Below the pieces are notes generated by a model. That model searched no databases. It was not told where the DNA came from and worked only from the letters and a program-made list of their open reading frames with translations. Below are positions 50,983-60,896 of a DNA stretch of 64,000 bases, in pieces. Source of the DNA: CAVVZJ01 sp963752755 (GTDB taxonomy: Bacteria > Planctomycetota > Planctomycetia > Isosphaerales > Isosphaeraceae); assembly GCA_963752755.1 (NCBI GenBank), contig CAVVZJ010000014.1:310001-374000 (forward strand), in the 5' to 3' direction. The first letter of the stretch is position 1; every line of letters begins with the position of its first letter. The position numbers and the translations under genes are program-made.

Positions 50983-52851
50983 ATGCGGACAGCCTGGATC
51001 TCCCGGATGGCCTTCGGACTGGCCGGTCTTTGCATGGTCGGAGTGCTGCGGGGCGACGAGTCCGACCGCCGCGATGCCCACTCCTTCAGTCGTCCCGATC
51101 AGGTGCGGGTCAAGCACCTGGCGCTCGACCTGACCGTCGATTTCGCCTCGAAGACCCTCCACGGCTCGGCGACCTGGACCGTCGCGCGGCTCGACGGTGC
51201 CCCGGCCGAAGCTCCGCTGATACTCGACACCCGCGACCTGACGATCGAGTCCGTCCAGGCCGGACCTGAGGCCGCGCACCTCGCCCCGACCCCGTACCGC
51301 CTCGGCGACGCCGACCCCGTCCTCGGGACGCCCTTGAGCCTGAGCTTGCCCGGGGAGGCCCAGCTGGTCCGCGTCACCTACCGGACCTCGCCGAAGGCTA
51401 GCGCCCTGCAATGGGTCGAGCCATCGGGCACGTCGGGCAAGGAGCAACCGTTCCTCTACTCGCAGGCGCAGGCGATCCACGCCCGTTCGTTCGTCCCTTG
51501 CCAGGACACCCCCGGCGTGCGAATCACCTACGAGGCATGTCTGCACGTCCCGGCCCCCTTGAGGGCCGTCATGGCGGCCGACGCCGAACCGCCAGATCGT
51601 AACGGAAAGCAATCGACGTTCCGCTTCCAGATGCCGCAAGCGATCCCCTCATATCTGATCGCTCTGGCCGTCGGTGACCTGGAGTTCCGTGAGATCGGGA
51701 AGCGCACGGGCGTCTGGGCCGAGCCTTCGGTCGTGGAGAAGGCGGCCTGGGAGTTCGCCGATACGGAGAAGATGCTGGAGGCGGCCGAGTCCCTGTTCGG
51801 GCCGTATCGCTGGGGACGCTATGACATCCTTGTCCTGCCCCCCAGCTTTCCTTATGGGGGCATGGAGAACCCCAAGCTTACCTTCGCCACCCCGACCGTC
51901 CTGGCGGGCGACCGTTCCCAGGTGGCGCTTGTCGCCCACGAGATGGCGCATTCGTGGTCGGGCAACCTCGTCACCAACGCCACCTGGCGGGACTTCTGGC
52001 TCAACGAGGGGTTCACCGTCTATCTCGAACGGCGGATCGTCGAGAAGGTTTATGGACCGGTTCGCGCCGGGATGGAGTCGGTCCTGGGCTTCGGGGAATT
52101 GAAGCGGACCCTGGACGAGCTTCCGCCCGCCGACCAGATCCTCCACATCGACCTGACCGGCCGCGATCCCGACGAGGGCGTCACTGCGATCCCCTACGAG
52201 AAGGGAGCCCTGTTCCTCGTCGCCCTGGAAAAGCGAGTCGGCCGCGACCGCCTGACCGCCTTCCTTCGCGGCTACTTCGACCACTTCGCCTTCCAGAGCA
52301 TCACCACCGCCGACCTCGAAGCCTATCTGCGGAAGTCCCTCTTCCACGATGCCGAGCCCCCCCTCGACCTCCACGCCTGGCTCCACACCCCCGGCCTCCC
52401 GGCCGGCGCCCCGGAGCCCGAGAGCGAACGCTTCGACGCCATCGAAACCCTGGCGAAGCGCTGGAACTCCGGCGACCTCGCCGCCGCCGACCTGGATGTG
52501 AAGGGCTGGACCACTCTGGAGTGGCTCCACTTCCTCCGCTCTCTGCCAGGCGACCTCCCCGCCGACCGCCTCGCCCAGCTTGACGCCGCCTTCCATCTGA
52601 CCGACAGCGGCAACGCCGAGATCGCGACTCAGTGGCTCCTCTTGGCCCTCCGCGACGGTTACGAACCCGCCTTCCCCCGGCTGGAACAGTTCCTCGACTT
52701 GGTCGGCCGACGCAAATTCCTCATGCCACTCTACGAGGAACTCGCCAGGACGCCCGCCGGCAAACAACGCGCTCGCGCCATCTTCGCGAAGTCACGAGCC
52801 GGCTATCACCCGATCGCGGTCGATTCGGTCGAGAAGCTGCTGGCCCGCTGA
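50983..52851 (+). CDS. M1 family metallo-aminopeptidase, secreted
   Basis: Removes N-terminal residues from peptides; close to the leukotriene-A4-hydrolase/aminopeptidase B branch. 622 residues from ATG 50983 with AGGAGG 6 nt upstream; signal peptide (ISRMAFGLAGLCMVGVLRG). Substrate motif GGMEN; zinc site HEMAH (His319, Glu320, His323) with the third ligand Glu342 in FWLNEGFTVYLERR; proton-donor Tyr expected in IPYEKGALFLVALEKRVG. QDTPGVRITYEACLHVP (FVPCQDTPGVR) is typical of the LTA4H branch. The C-terminal helical domain is complete. Confidence 0.92.
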   Translation: MRTAWISRMAFGLAGLCMVGVLRGDESDRRDAHSFSRPDQVRVKHLALDLTVDFASKTLHGSATWTVARLDGAPAEAPLILDTRDLTIESVQAGPEAAHLAPTPYRLGDADPVLGTPLSLSLPGEAQLVRVTYRTSPKASALQWVEPSGTSGKEQPFLYSQAQAIHARSFVPCQDTPGVRITYEACLHVPAPLRAVMAADAEPPDRNGKQSTFRFQMPQAIPSYLIALAVGDLEFREIGKRTGVWAEPSVVEKAAWEFADTEKMLEAAESLFGPYRWGRYDILVLPPSFPYGGMENPKLTFATPTVLAGDRSQVALVAHEMAHSWSGNLVTNATWRDFWLNEGFTVYLERRIVEKVYGPVRAGMESVLGFGELKRTLDELPPADQILHIDLTGRDPDEGVTAIPYEKGALFLVALEKRVGRDRLTAFLRGYFDHFAFQSITTADLEAYLRKSLFHDAEPPLDLHAWLHTPGLPAGAPEPESERFDAIETLAKRWNSGDLAAADLDVKGWTTLEWLHFLRSLPGDLPADRLAQLDAAFHLTDSGNAEIATQWLLLALRDGYEPAFPRLEQFLDLVGRRKFLMPLYEELARTPAGKQRARAIFAKSRAGYHPIAVDSVEKLLAR

Positions 52852-53050
52852 CGGGGTCCATCGGCCTCGAAACTGGGGCTTCTCGGCATGGAGAGCCACG
52901 CCCATCGCGGCCCGAGGCCGTGGGGTCGGCCTCGTGGAACCGCATGGGCTCCAGGTACAATCGAGGGAGCCCCGCCGACCGGCCGGGGCTTTGCTGCCTG
53001 GAGGGCGAGCCGAGCACGCGATCGCCGGGCCGGGCGCCACGGAGCCGATC

Positions 53051-53971
53051 ATGACCGCGACGAGACTCTTCGACCCCGACCTCGCTACCTGGGACGAGCA
53101 ATACCCAGGCGCCGAGCGAGCCCCCCTGGACTACCCAGGCCACCGTCCGACCGATTCCTTCCTCTACTTCGATGGTGCCGTGCTCCGAATCGAGCAGTCC
53201 CCGGCGGGCGCTTTGCTCGTCCACGCCCGCCGCGGCGAGCCGACGCCGTTGTCGGAACTGCTCGACGAGGCCAACGTGCCGTCGTTGGAGGACCGCTTCG
53301 CCGTGCTGGCCATCGGCTCGAACGCCTGCCCGGGCCGGTTGAAGGAGAAGTATCGCGACTCGGAGCCCGGCGTCCTGATCCCGGTGCTTCGGGGCCGGGT
53401 CGCGGGCCTGGACATCGTGTACGCTTCCTACCTCGCCCCTTATGGCGCCATGCCGGCCACCTGCATCACGGCGCCGGGGACCCGCGTCGAGGCCTGGACG
53501 ACCCTCTTGACAGGCCAGCAACTGGAGACCATGAATATCTCGGAAAACTTCGGGATGGGCTATCAGTTGGTGGAACTTCCCGCGAGTTTCCGGGTCGGTC
53601 GGCGTGCGATCGCCCCACCGTATGCTTACTACGACCGGCGCATCCTCGAACTCGACGGCGGGCCGATCCGCCTCGCTGCCAACGCCGCCTCGGACGCCCG
53701 CCATCCCGCCCTGGCCGAACGCGAGGTGCTCGCTCGCGTCCTCGACCGCGTGGGATACCTGCCGGGCCGGCCCATTGAGCGGCGCCACGAGCGGCTCGTC
53801 CACGGCGGCGATCTGGCCGCCGTCTCTGGCGAGATCGAGCGCCGGTTCACCCTGGACAGCGCGGGTCTCCGGCCGGGCGTCGTCGCCGACCACTCCCGGT
53901 TGCGTAAGGCCCGCTGGTCCGATACCGGCGACGAACCGCCATGCAACAGAATGGCCGACCTCTCGGGCTGA
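53051..53971 (+). CDS. Hypothetical protein with AIGSN motif
   Basis: 306 residues from ATG 53051, no signal or helix. VLAIGSNACPGRLKEKY recalls the GSN loop of gamma-glutamylcyclotransferase-like folds, and YASYLAPYGAMPATCI and NFGMGYQLVEL follow; similarity is too slight for a firm call. The stop overlaps the next gene by 31 nt, suggesting that the two are coupled. Confidence 0.65.
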   Translation: MTATRLFDPDLATWDEQYPGAERAPLDYPGHRPTDSFLYFDGAVLRIEQSPAGALLVHARRGEPTPLSELLDEANVPSLEDRFAVLAIGSNACPGRLKEKYRDSEPGVLIPVLRGRVAGLDIVYASYLAPYGAMPATCITAPGTRVEAWTTLLTGQQLETMNISENFGMGYQLVELPASFRVGRRAIAPPYAYYDRRILELDGGPIRLAANAASDARHPALAEREVLARVLDRVGYLPGRPIERRHERLVHGGDLAAVSGEIERRFTLDSAGLRPGVVADHSRLRKARWSDTGDEPPCNRMADLSG

Positions 53972-55020
53972 GGTCCCGCGTCTCTCCGACCCAGTACCGC
54001 TCCGATGCCCACCGCGAGTTCCTGATTCGCCTCTCCCACGAGGCCCGCAAGCGTCTCGACGTCAGGATCGGCGACCGGATCACCGTCGAGTTCCGGGGCG
54101 GCCCCGTCGCCGACGCGACGGAACCTGGCCTCATCCCGGCCTGGTTGCCGGGAACCGACAAGAAGCATTACTTTCGCGTGCTCGCCGCCGTCCGCAACCT
54201 CAAAGACCCGGCCCTGGAACGCACCGAGCGGTTCGAAGGTGACGACCCCGGCCGCTGGCTGGCCCATGTCCGGATGGACATGACGCTCCGCGACGCGATC
54301 GGGGTCGAGACCGGTGAGGACGTCTTCCTCTTTCCGACCGACGACACGATCCGTGTCCCCCCTGTCGCCCGGATGCTCGACTTCCAGTACGTCGTCTGCC
54401 GCGTCCATTTCGCCTTCCCGGGCAGCATGGAGACGCCCAACTGCATCGCCCGGCCCTCGACGATCGAGGCCCTTGGGCTCGACCGCCGGGGCATCGTCTT
54501 CATCGAGTCACCCTGCGGGCACCACGTGGAGGCCAGCCTCGTGCCGATCGACGAGGATCAGCGCACCCTTGCCCGCGAAAACGAGCAGGCCCTCCGCCTC
54601 GCGGCCGAGACCCCGGAACGCGAGATCCACCCGGGGGCCAATTATGACCTCTACCTGGACGAGCTGAAACGCCGCCGCCATCGCCCGGCCGGACATCGCG
54701 ACCTGCCCCCGATCTTCATGGACGCCTCGATCCGCCGACGCCTGCACGTGCAGGCCGGCCAGGCGGTCTGGGTCCGACGTGCCACGGGGCCGCTCTACGT
54801 CGAGCGTCTGATGGATGTGATGACCCCGCTCACCCTGGCCATCGTCGGGGCCATTCTCACGATCCCCGACAAGCTCGTCCACCCCGACAGCAGCACCCGC
54901 TGGATCGTGGTGGCGATCCTGACTTCCCTCATCTTCTTCGGTGGTCTCGCCTGGTGGGAGGTCCGTGCATCGATCCGCGCTCCCCGAGGCGAGAGCGCCC
55001 CGGGCCTCGACTCCGATTAG
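53941..55020 (+). CDS. Hypothetical protein: repeated beta-barrel-like domains plus two C-terminal membrane helices
   Basis: 359 residues. Segments RLSHEARKRLDVRIGDRITV, DMTLRDAIGVETGEDVFLFP, RPSTIEALGLDRRGIVFIES and FMDASIRRRLHVQAGQAVWV repeat a helix-turn-strand pattern like that of CDC48-N/double-psi barrels. Two helices near the end (TPLTLAIVGAILTIPDKL; RWIVVAILTSLIFFGGLAWW) anchor it in the membrane. The start overlaps the preceding gene by 31 nt. Function unknown. Confidence 0.7.
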   Translation: MQQNGRPLGLRSRVSPTQYRSDAHREFLIRLSHEARKRLDVRIGDRITVEFRGGPVADATEPGLIPAWLPGTDKKHYFRVLAAVRNLKDPALERTERFEGDDPGRWLAHVRMDMTLRDAIGVETGEDVFLFPTDDTIRVPPVARMLDFQYVVCRVHFAFPGSMETPNCIARPSTIEALGLDRRGIVFIESPCGHHVEASLVPIDEDQRTLARENEQALRLAAETPEREIHPGANYDLYLDELKRRRHRPAGHRDLPPIFMDASIRRRLHVQAGQAVWVRRATGPLYVERLMDVMTPLTLAIVGAILTIPDKLVHPDSSTRWIVVAILTSLIFFGGLAWWEVRASIRAPRGESAPGLDSD

Positions 55021-55213
55021 GGGAGCCCTTGGCCACACAGTCCGGACCCTCGCAGCAGCCCAGGGCTCTGGCCGCGTTCCAGGGACGATGCGAGGCCCGA
55101 CGCAGCTGGGAGGAATCCGCTCACCCGTCCCCCGTTGCCGAGGGTTCGGCGGGCAGACTCACCCGACAAACATCCGGCCATGACGAGCGACCCAGCATCC
55201 GGCCGATTCGGGA

Positions 55214-55681
55214 TCAGTCCTTCAACTCGAAGTCGAAGTTGCGTTGATCGGGCGTCACCTCGACTGCAAGGTCTGTGGTCTGAGGGGCGGAATACTTCGG
55301 GGGGACAAGCGGCTTGGCCTTGGCGGCGATCCGGGCGACGGTCACCTGGTCGGGGGCACCACCGGGTTGCTCGGTCTCGGCCGCGGAGAGATCGACGTCC
55401 TCACGGGCGACGATCGTCACCTTGTACTTGCCCGGCAGGATGCCGTCGCCGGTCGTCAGGGTCGTGACGTCATCATAGGCGCCGTCGTGGATCGTCCCGG
55501 TGGCACCGCGACCCTCGGGGGATTCGGGGACGAAGTTGACCGTCCCGCTGGCGACAGGCTTGCCCTGGTAGGTCACCTTGCCCGTGATCGGGTAGCGCCG
55601 GCCGAGCCCGTCGTCTTCGCCACAACCGGCCACGGCGAGGGCGAAAAGCAGGCACAGCAGGTGGTAGGTTCGTTCAGTCAT
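55214..55681 (-). CDS. Small lipoprotein, carboxypeptidase-regulatory-like
   Basis: 155 residues from ATG 55681. Lipobox LLFALAVAGC. Then GKVTYQGKPVASGTVNFVPE and GKYKVTIVARED, the pattern of planctomycete carboxypeptidase-regulatory-like (transthyretin-like) lipoproteins, which are typically found beside DUF1559 genes, as here. Role unknown, presumably at the cell envelope. Confidence 0.8.
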   Translation of the reverse strand: MTERTYHLLCLLFALAVAGCGEDDGLGRRYPITGKVTYQGKPVASGTVNFVPESPEGRGATGTIHDGAYDDVTTLTTGDGILPGKYKVTIVAREDVDLSAAETEQPGGAPDQVTVARIAAKAKPLVPPKYSAPQTTDLAVEVTPDQRNFDFELKD

Positions 55682-55870
55682 GGTGATTCTCGCGAAATGT
55701 TGAAGTGGGTGCAGGCTGGATCGCGGCAATCCGGGTCCGCTCGTGGGATCGGACCGTCTTGCGACCACCCAGGGACACGAGGACCGGAAGACCGGGCGTT
55801 GCGAAGGGATGCCCCTTCCCCGGCCCTCCGGCGTCTGGTCGTTCGCCGCGGTTGCGAGCGCCGCCGGCCA

Positions 55871-57022
55871 TCAATACGAGTCGGCGCTGATCACCTCGCC
55901 ACCGGCCTTGCTGCCCAGGGCGCAGTAGGTTATCCGGCTGATGCTGCTCTTGAGGAAATGGACTGAACCGTCCACGAACAGGAGGTTCGCGCCGCCGGGG
56001 TGCTTGCTCTTGAAGCCCTTGTTGCTATAAGCGAACCGGCAATTCCAGGGCATTCCCGCCTTGCCGAATGAGGCGGCGCAGCCGGGCATCGTGGCGGGTG
56101 AGCCGGAGGTGTCCCAGTTCAGAGGCACGGTGGTTCCGCCGGTGCTACCGTTCAAAGCGTAGAAGTTGCTGTCCGCGGCCTGCGAGGGGAGCATCTCGCC
56201 GACCATGATCGTGTTGCTGGTGCCGTCCGTGAACTGGGCGATGCGGGAGATCTGACCGGTCCGGTAATCAAACACCCCGCGCAGGGGACCGCCGGCTGTC
56301 GAGCTGCTGTTGCCGCAGGTGTACGTCGTGCCCCAGAAGCCGTCGTAGCCGATCCGCGGCTGGCCCGGCAGGAGCGAGGCGGCGGCGGTGCAAGGCGTCT
56401 CCCACGGGTTGACCCCCGCGGCCGTAAGGCTGCCGATGCAGTAGTTGTCGCCGAAACTGCCGGCGTAGTTCGATACGGGCACGACCGTGGAGAACGTCCC
56501 GGTCCGCGGGTCGATCGGCGGGTTGCCGATCGGGTACTGGCCGTTGTTGCCGTCGGCCGTGTTCGACGGCCGGAAGCCGTTGCCGTTGTCCGGGTCCGAC
56601 GGGCAGAGCCAGGCTCCCGGAATGGTGTGCCAGATCGTGAAGGCTGCGCCGCCGTCGTACTTGTTGGCATTGCCACGCATGCTGACGTTGAAGTTCATCG
56701 CGTTGGCGATCGTGTTGCCTTCCATGAACGGCAGGGTCAAGGCCCGCCAGCTCAGCGTGCTGGTGTCGCCACTCCAGCCGGCCGAGCCGGTCCCCAGGTT
56801 CACCCCGCCGAGCGGGAACGAGCTGTTGGCGCTCTCGTAATTGTGCAGGGCGATGCCGATCTGCTTCAGGTTGTTGGTGCACTGCGCTCGCCTCGCCGCT
56901 TCCCGAGCCGCCTGCACGGCCGGCAGCAGCAAGGCGATCAAGACTCCGATAATGGCGATGACCACCAGCAGCTCGATCAAGGTAAACCCGAGCCGCGCCT
57001 TTTCGTCCCGAGCCGATCGCAT
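55871..57022 (-). CDS. DUF1559 pseudopilin-like protein
   Basis: 383 residues. N-terminal prepilin-type signal GFTLIELLVVIAIIGVLIAL (G before FTLIE is the cleavage site) followed by LLPAVQAAREAARRAQCTNN and LKQIGIALHNYESAN, then the DUF1559 body with TDGTSNTIMVGEM and the C-terminal HPGGANLLFVDGSVHFLKSS. This family is expanded to dozens of copies in planctomycetes. It is probably assembled or processed by type II/IV machinery; function unproven. A promoter is suggested at 57301-57329. Confidence 0.95.
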   Translation of the reverse strand: MRSARDEKARLGFTLIELLVVIAIIGVLIALLLPAVQAAREAARRAQCTNNLKQIGIALHNYESANSSFPLGGVNLGTGSAGWSGDTSTLSWRALTLPFMEGNTIANAMNFNVSMRGNANKYDGGAAFTIWHTIPGAWLCPSDPDNGNGFRPSNTADGNNGQYPIGNPPIDPRTGTFSTVVPVSNYAGSFGDNYCIGSLTAAGVNPWETPCTAAASLLPGQPRIGYDGFWGTTYTCGNSSSTAGGPLRGVFDYRTGQISRIAQFTDGTSNTIMVGEMLPSQAADSNFYALNGSTGGTTVPLNWDTSGSPATMPGCAASFGKAGMPWNCRFAYSNKGFKSKHPGGANLLFVDGSVHFLKSSISRITYCALGSKAGGEVISADSY

Positions 57023-57300
57023 GGAGGGTTCCTCATATGGGGGAATTCGCGGTCCTGCTTGTCAACGACTCCACTGCCGTCGCCACAGCATCGCCTCATC
57101 CGGTCCGGCCCAGTGCTCAAGAAACCCGAACCCCGAGGCACCGACCCCGCCGCCCCGGTTGGGTGGAATCCCTCCCACCCGATCACGGCGCCGTGTCGAT
57201 TCAGATCGAAGGGGAATACCAATCAGGTCCAGACTCGGATTCAAGAATTGCGAGGTGCGTGGCGTATGAGCATGCCACAAATCCGTCTGGACAGTTGAGA

Positions 57301-57329
57301 AACTTATCTTATTGAATCAGTGAGGTCAA
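57301..57329 (-). promoter_or_regulatory. Possible promoter for the DUF1559 gene
   Basis: On the minus strand TTGACC (57329-57324), a 17-nt spacer and TAAGTT (57306-57301), within a short AT-rich stretch; about 280 nt before the DUF1559 start. Weak -10, so tentative. Confidence 0.3.
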
Positions 57330-57380
57330 GAAAAAAACGTCAACAGAATCCACACATCCGTCGCTCTACGACTCCTCGCA

Positions 57381-57540
57381 TCAATGCGGCGCGATCGGCT
57401 TCAGGCCCAGGATGCCCGCGACGTTCAGACCGGTGCCGACTAGACGCGGCCCGTCGGCCGGCTCGCCGAACAGAAGGATGCCCAGCACGGCGCGCCACGC
57501 CATGCCCGACTGTGGACACCATCTCCAGCGGCAGGCTCCT
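57381..57540 (-). pseudogene. Remnant of an SMR (EmrE/SugE-type) efflux gene
   Basis: Minus-strand translation gives RSLPLEMVSTVGHGVA, a frame change near 57505, and LGILLFGEPADGPRLVGTGL then NVAGILGLKPIAPH-stop. This follows the last two helices of small multidrug resistance proteins: SLPxGxAYAVWTGxGA..GIxLxGE......L..IVxGIIGLK. Only the C-terminal ~50 of about 105 residues remain, with a frame break, so it is a truncated relic. Confidence 0.65.
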
Positions 57541-57951
57541 CGGCGTCACGACCTTACCGGGGCCGGGAGGCAACGGATCGCTGACCCGTTGCCCACGACT
57601 CCCGTAGGGCTCTCCGCTCGGGCAGCTCCAGATCGCTGAGTAGCTCGCTCGACAAGACCCACGGCCTCACTCCTTCGGCATTCGACCCTGAACCCATCCT
57701 GTCCACGGATTCCGCTTGCACCACCGGGACGCCGATCAGATCATCGTCAACGTGAAGGCTCTCCGGCGACTCTCGTTCTCCCCCTCCTGCCTCCACCATC
57801 GTCTCCTCGCTGACTCTTGTCGCCGACTCCCTCGCACGCCCCACCCCAACGGCCCAATTCTGTGCTATAAATAACACTACCCCCCTGGCAATCCGCTGGG
57901 TGTCCCGACCTGGCCGGTCGCCTGCCACAGCGCCGCGGGGACGCATTCTCA

Positions 57952-57983
57952 GGCGCCGAACGAACTTCAAAATAGGCAAAATC
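57952..57983 (-). repeat. 32-bp dispersed repeat, copy 2
   Basis: Reverse-strand copy of the repeat at 20068-20099 with one mismatch. Here the minus strand reads ATG GAT TTT GCC just before it, i.e. a possible start MDFAYFEVRSAPEN, but the following frame is not protein-like. Confidence 0.7.
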
Positions 57984-58482
57984 CATCGCTATTTCTCTTT
58001 CAGACACTGACTTGCGGACTGACCCTTGACTCGATTCGGAGCGCCCCCCGGCGTCACCTCGGCGTGCCATCGCCGTCCCGGGCGCATCGCCGGCGCGTCG
58101 TCCAGGCGTTCCCAACTCCGTCCGCGTGCCCACGAACGGCAAGAGTAAGCAGATCAGGCCGCCTGGCCGGGTCCAGTTTGAGGCAACTATTGGGTCAACC
58201 GGGTGAAAGCGTCTTGCCGGGGTCGGAACGATCCCGCCCCCTTGGCGGGGAAGCGGTCGGACTCCTTGAGTGAGGGTGTTTTCGGACGACGCTCTGACCT
58301 TGCCGCGATCGGCCGTTCGCGTCAGAATCATGTCGCACAGCAAGCACTTTTCTCATGTTCTTCCCAGGCGACACAGAAGAGCGCGAGGAATTCCACGGCA
58401 AACATCGCATTTCGGCCCTACTCCAGGAACCTGTCCCAGGGATGGACGATTCGAAGTTTTCAAACTGACGGGAATTGCGCCA

Positions 58483-59532
58483 ATGGTCGGGATCGGCATC
58501 GTCGGCATCGGGTTCATGGGCATGATCCACTACCTGGCCGCCCAGCGGCTGGCCGGTGGCCGGGTCGTCGCCCTTTGCAGTCGCGACCCGAAGAAGCTGG
58601 CCGGCGACTGGACCGGCATTCGGGGCAACTTCGGCCCGCCCGGTACCCAGATGGACCTCTCGGCGCAGGCGAAGTATCCCGAGATCGACGCGCTGCTGGC
58701 CGACCCGAAGGTGCAGGTCGTCGATCTCTGCGTGCCCAACGACCAGCACGCCGCCCTGGCGATCAAGGCCCTCGAAGCGGGCAAGCACGTCCTGGTCGAG
58801 AAGCCGATCGCCTTGACCGTCGAGGATGCCGACGCCATGCTCGCCGCCGCGAAGCAGAGCGGCAAGCTCCTCATGGTGGCCCATGTCCTGCCGTTCTTCC
58901 CCGAGTTCGCCTTCGCGCTGGAGGCGGTGCAGTCGGGGCGTTTCGGCAAACTCCAGGCGGCCCACTTCACCCGGGTCATCTCCCGGCCCGACTGGTCGCG
59001 TGGGATCGCCGATGCCGATCGGAGCGGCGGGCCAGCGATCGATCTGCACATCCATGACACCCACTTCATCAGCTTGCTCTGCGGCGTGCCAACGGCCGTG
59101 CATGCCCGCGGCGTGGTTGCGGGCGGTTCGGTTGCCCACCTGACCACGCAGTACCTCTACGAACAGGCCGACCCGATGATCGCCGTCTCGGCCGTCTCGG
59201 GGCGCTCTGCCAGAACGGCCGGCCGTTCGCTCACGGCTTCGAGATTTACCTGGAGCGGGCCACCCTGAGCCTCGGGAATGCCCACGTGCCGGGTACCGGG
59301 CCGGTCAACCCGCTGGCCGTCTTCCTGCCTGGGCGAGAAGGTTGAGCATCCCGAGCTCGGCGCCGGCGACCCGATCGAGGCGTTTGCCCGTGAGCTGACC
59401 GTCGCCGTTGAGGCGGTCGCCTCCGGGACCGAAGCGCCCCGGCTCTCCGGCACGCTCGCCCGCCAGGCACTGGCGACCTGCTGGGCCGAGGTCCAGAGCG
59501 TTCAGGGCCGCCAGTCCGTCCGCATCTCCTGA
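58483..59532 (+). CDS. Gfo/Idh/MocA family oxidoreductase (frameshifted)
   Basis: NAD(P)-dependent sugar or inositol dehydrogenase-like enzyme, about 350 residues. ATG 58483 begins the Rossmann motif VGIGIVGIGFMGMIHYLAAQ. Further motifs: VDLCVPNDQHAALAIKALEA, GKHVLVEKPIALTVEDADAM (EKP catalytic Lys), VAHVLPFFPEF and GGPAIDLHIHDTHFISLLCG (Asp/His catalytic region). Breaks near 59200 and 59330; after them YLERATLSLGNAHVPG and LTVAVEAVASGTEAPRLSG complete the domain. Substrate unknown. Confidence 0.85.
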
Positions 59533-59731
59533 TGCTCGCCCGCGTCTGCAAGACCCGGCCGCCCCCGACGCGAGGAACTCCGACGGGCTCCACCATCGCC
59601 GCAAACCCTTTCCAGAATGATCGCCACCACCGAACCCATCGGAGTTTTCCCTCAAGAGTAACCACCGACGATCCGATAGTGTCAAGGAGGACAGGAAGTC
59701 CTCCGGAACGCGCTCAGGAGGAGGACGAGCG

Positions 59732-60555
59732 ATGACGCTAGCCGTGTCGGATCTGATCCACCCGACGGCCGTGATCGGCCCGGAGGTGGAACTGGCGCCC
59801 GACGTAACCGTGGGCCCTTACGCGATCCTCGATGGGCCGGTCAAGGTGGGGCCGGGCTGCGTCATCGAGGGGCATGCCTGCCTCTGCGGCCCGATCGAGA
59901 TGGGCCGGGACAACTTCGTCGGCCATGGTGCCGTGCTGGGTAAGAGTCCGCAGTCACGGGCCTATCATGGCGAGCAGACCGGCCTGGTCATCGGCGACGG
60001 CAACACCTTCCGCGAATACGTGACGGTCCACCGCGGCACAAGCGAAGGGCGACGGCCTGACCCGCGTCGGCGACCGCAATCTGCTGATGATCGGCTCGCA
60101 CCTGGGCCACGACGCGCGAGGTCGGCGACGGCTGCACGATCGTCAACTGCGCCCTGGTCGCCGGTCACGTCCAGCTCGGCGACGGCTGCATCCTCTCGGG
60201 CCACACCGCCTTGCAGCAGCGGGTTCGGGTCGGCCGGCTGGCCATGATCGGCGGCATGGGCGCCAGCTCGAAGGACATCCCGCCATTCATCCTCCAGCAG
60301 GGCTACAACTGCGTGACCGGCCTGAACATCATCGGCATGCGACGAGCCGGCCTGGCCGCCGAGGCGATCGACGCGTTGCGGCAGGCCTTCCGCATCCTGT
60401 ACAAGGAAGGGCGTGCCCTGCACGCCGCGATCGACCGGATCGAGGACGACTTCGGGACCATCGCCGAGGTTCGCGAATTCACCGGGTTCATCCGCACCTC
60501 GAAGCTCGGGATCAACCTTTCCCGGGCGATCGATCGTCGCGACTGGACGTCCTGA
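59732..60555 (+). CDS. lpxA: UDP-N-acetylglucosamine acyltransferase LpxA (frameshifted)
   Basis: First step of lipid A synthesis: transfers 3-hydroxyacyl from ACP to UDP-GlcNAc. ATG 59732 with a strong AGGAGGAGGA just upstream. Left-handed beta-helix hexapeptides throughout: LIHPTAVIGPEVELAPDVTV, VGPYAILDG, VIEGHACLCGPIEMG; the LpxA motif AYHGEQTGLVIGDGNTFREY with VTVHRGT, then GDRNLLMIGSHLGHDAR, GCILSGHTALQQ (HTAL-type), MIGGMGASSKDIPPF and NIIGMRRAGL. About 274 residues. Frame breaks near 60050 and 60115. Indicates an LPS-type outer membrane; other lpx genes are not in the window. Confidence 0.9.
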
Positions 60556-60560
60556 CCGGA

Positions 60561-60896
60561 TCAGACCTCACTCCCGAAGCGTCTGGCCATCCGGCTCACT
60601 CTCATCTCGCCGTCGGGCGGGTTCGGAAGCGGGCTGCGTCGTGGAAGTATCGCCGGACTGCTTCTCGAGCCGGGCGACCGGCGATCGAGCGACTCACGAA
60701 CGCGGTGGAATTCGTCCTCGTCCATCTGCCCGGCCTCGTAAGCCGCCCGGAGCGAGGCAAGCGGGTCCTCTGGCTGATCGTCCAGTTCCCCGTGCGCCTC
60801 GCGCTGGGAATGCCGCAGGATGGCCAGGCCAACCGCAATGAGGACGGCCAGGCCAACGATCACCGCCATCGTCTGGAGTGTCTGGCTGCCGAACAC
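60561..60896 (-). CDS. Small membrane protein with SHOCT-like C-terminus
   Basis: 111 residues from GTG 60896 (ATG 60869 is possible). One membrane helix (MAVIVGLAVLIAVGLAILRH) then DPLASLRAAYEAGQMDEDEF and HRVRESL, the short SHOCT-type helical hairpin (LxxLxxLxxxGxIxxxEFxxxK/R). The role of such proteins is unknown. Convergent with lpxA, 5 nt after its stop. Confidence 0.65.
   Translation of the reverse strand: MFGSQTLQTMAVIVGLAVLIAVGLAILRHSQREAHGELDDQPEDPLASLRAAYEAGQMDEDEFHRVRESLDRRSPGSRSSPAILPRRSPLPNPPDGEMRVSRMARRFGSEV

Larger units (their letters stand above)
57023..58482. other. Long intergenic region with SMR relic and dispersed repeat
   Basis: 1.46 kb without a complete gene. Contents: promoter-like site 57301-57329, SMR-gene remnant 57381-57540 and a 32-bp repeat 57952-57983, all listed separately. 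Open frames around 57554-57979 and 57747-58343 on the minus strand are not convincing. Looks like decayed accessory DNA. Confidence 0.5.

Noticed and set aside
57866..57871. TATAAA as a promoter
   Set aside because: No -35 partner and no gene downstream that could use it within a reasonable distance.
57554..57979. Minus-strand open frame of 141 codons
   Set aside because: Starts inside the dispersed repeat with TTG, has no ribosome-binding site and no family motif; cannot be supported as a gene.
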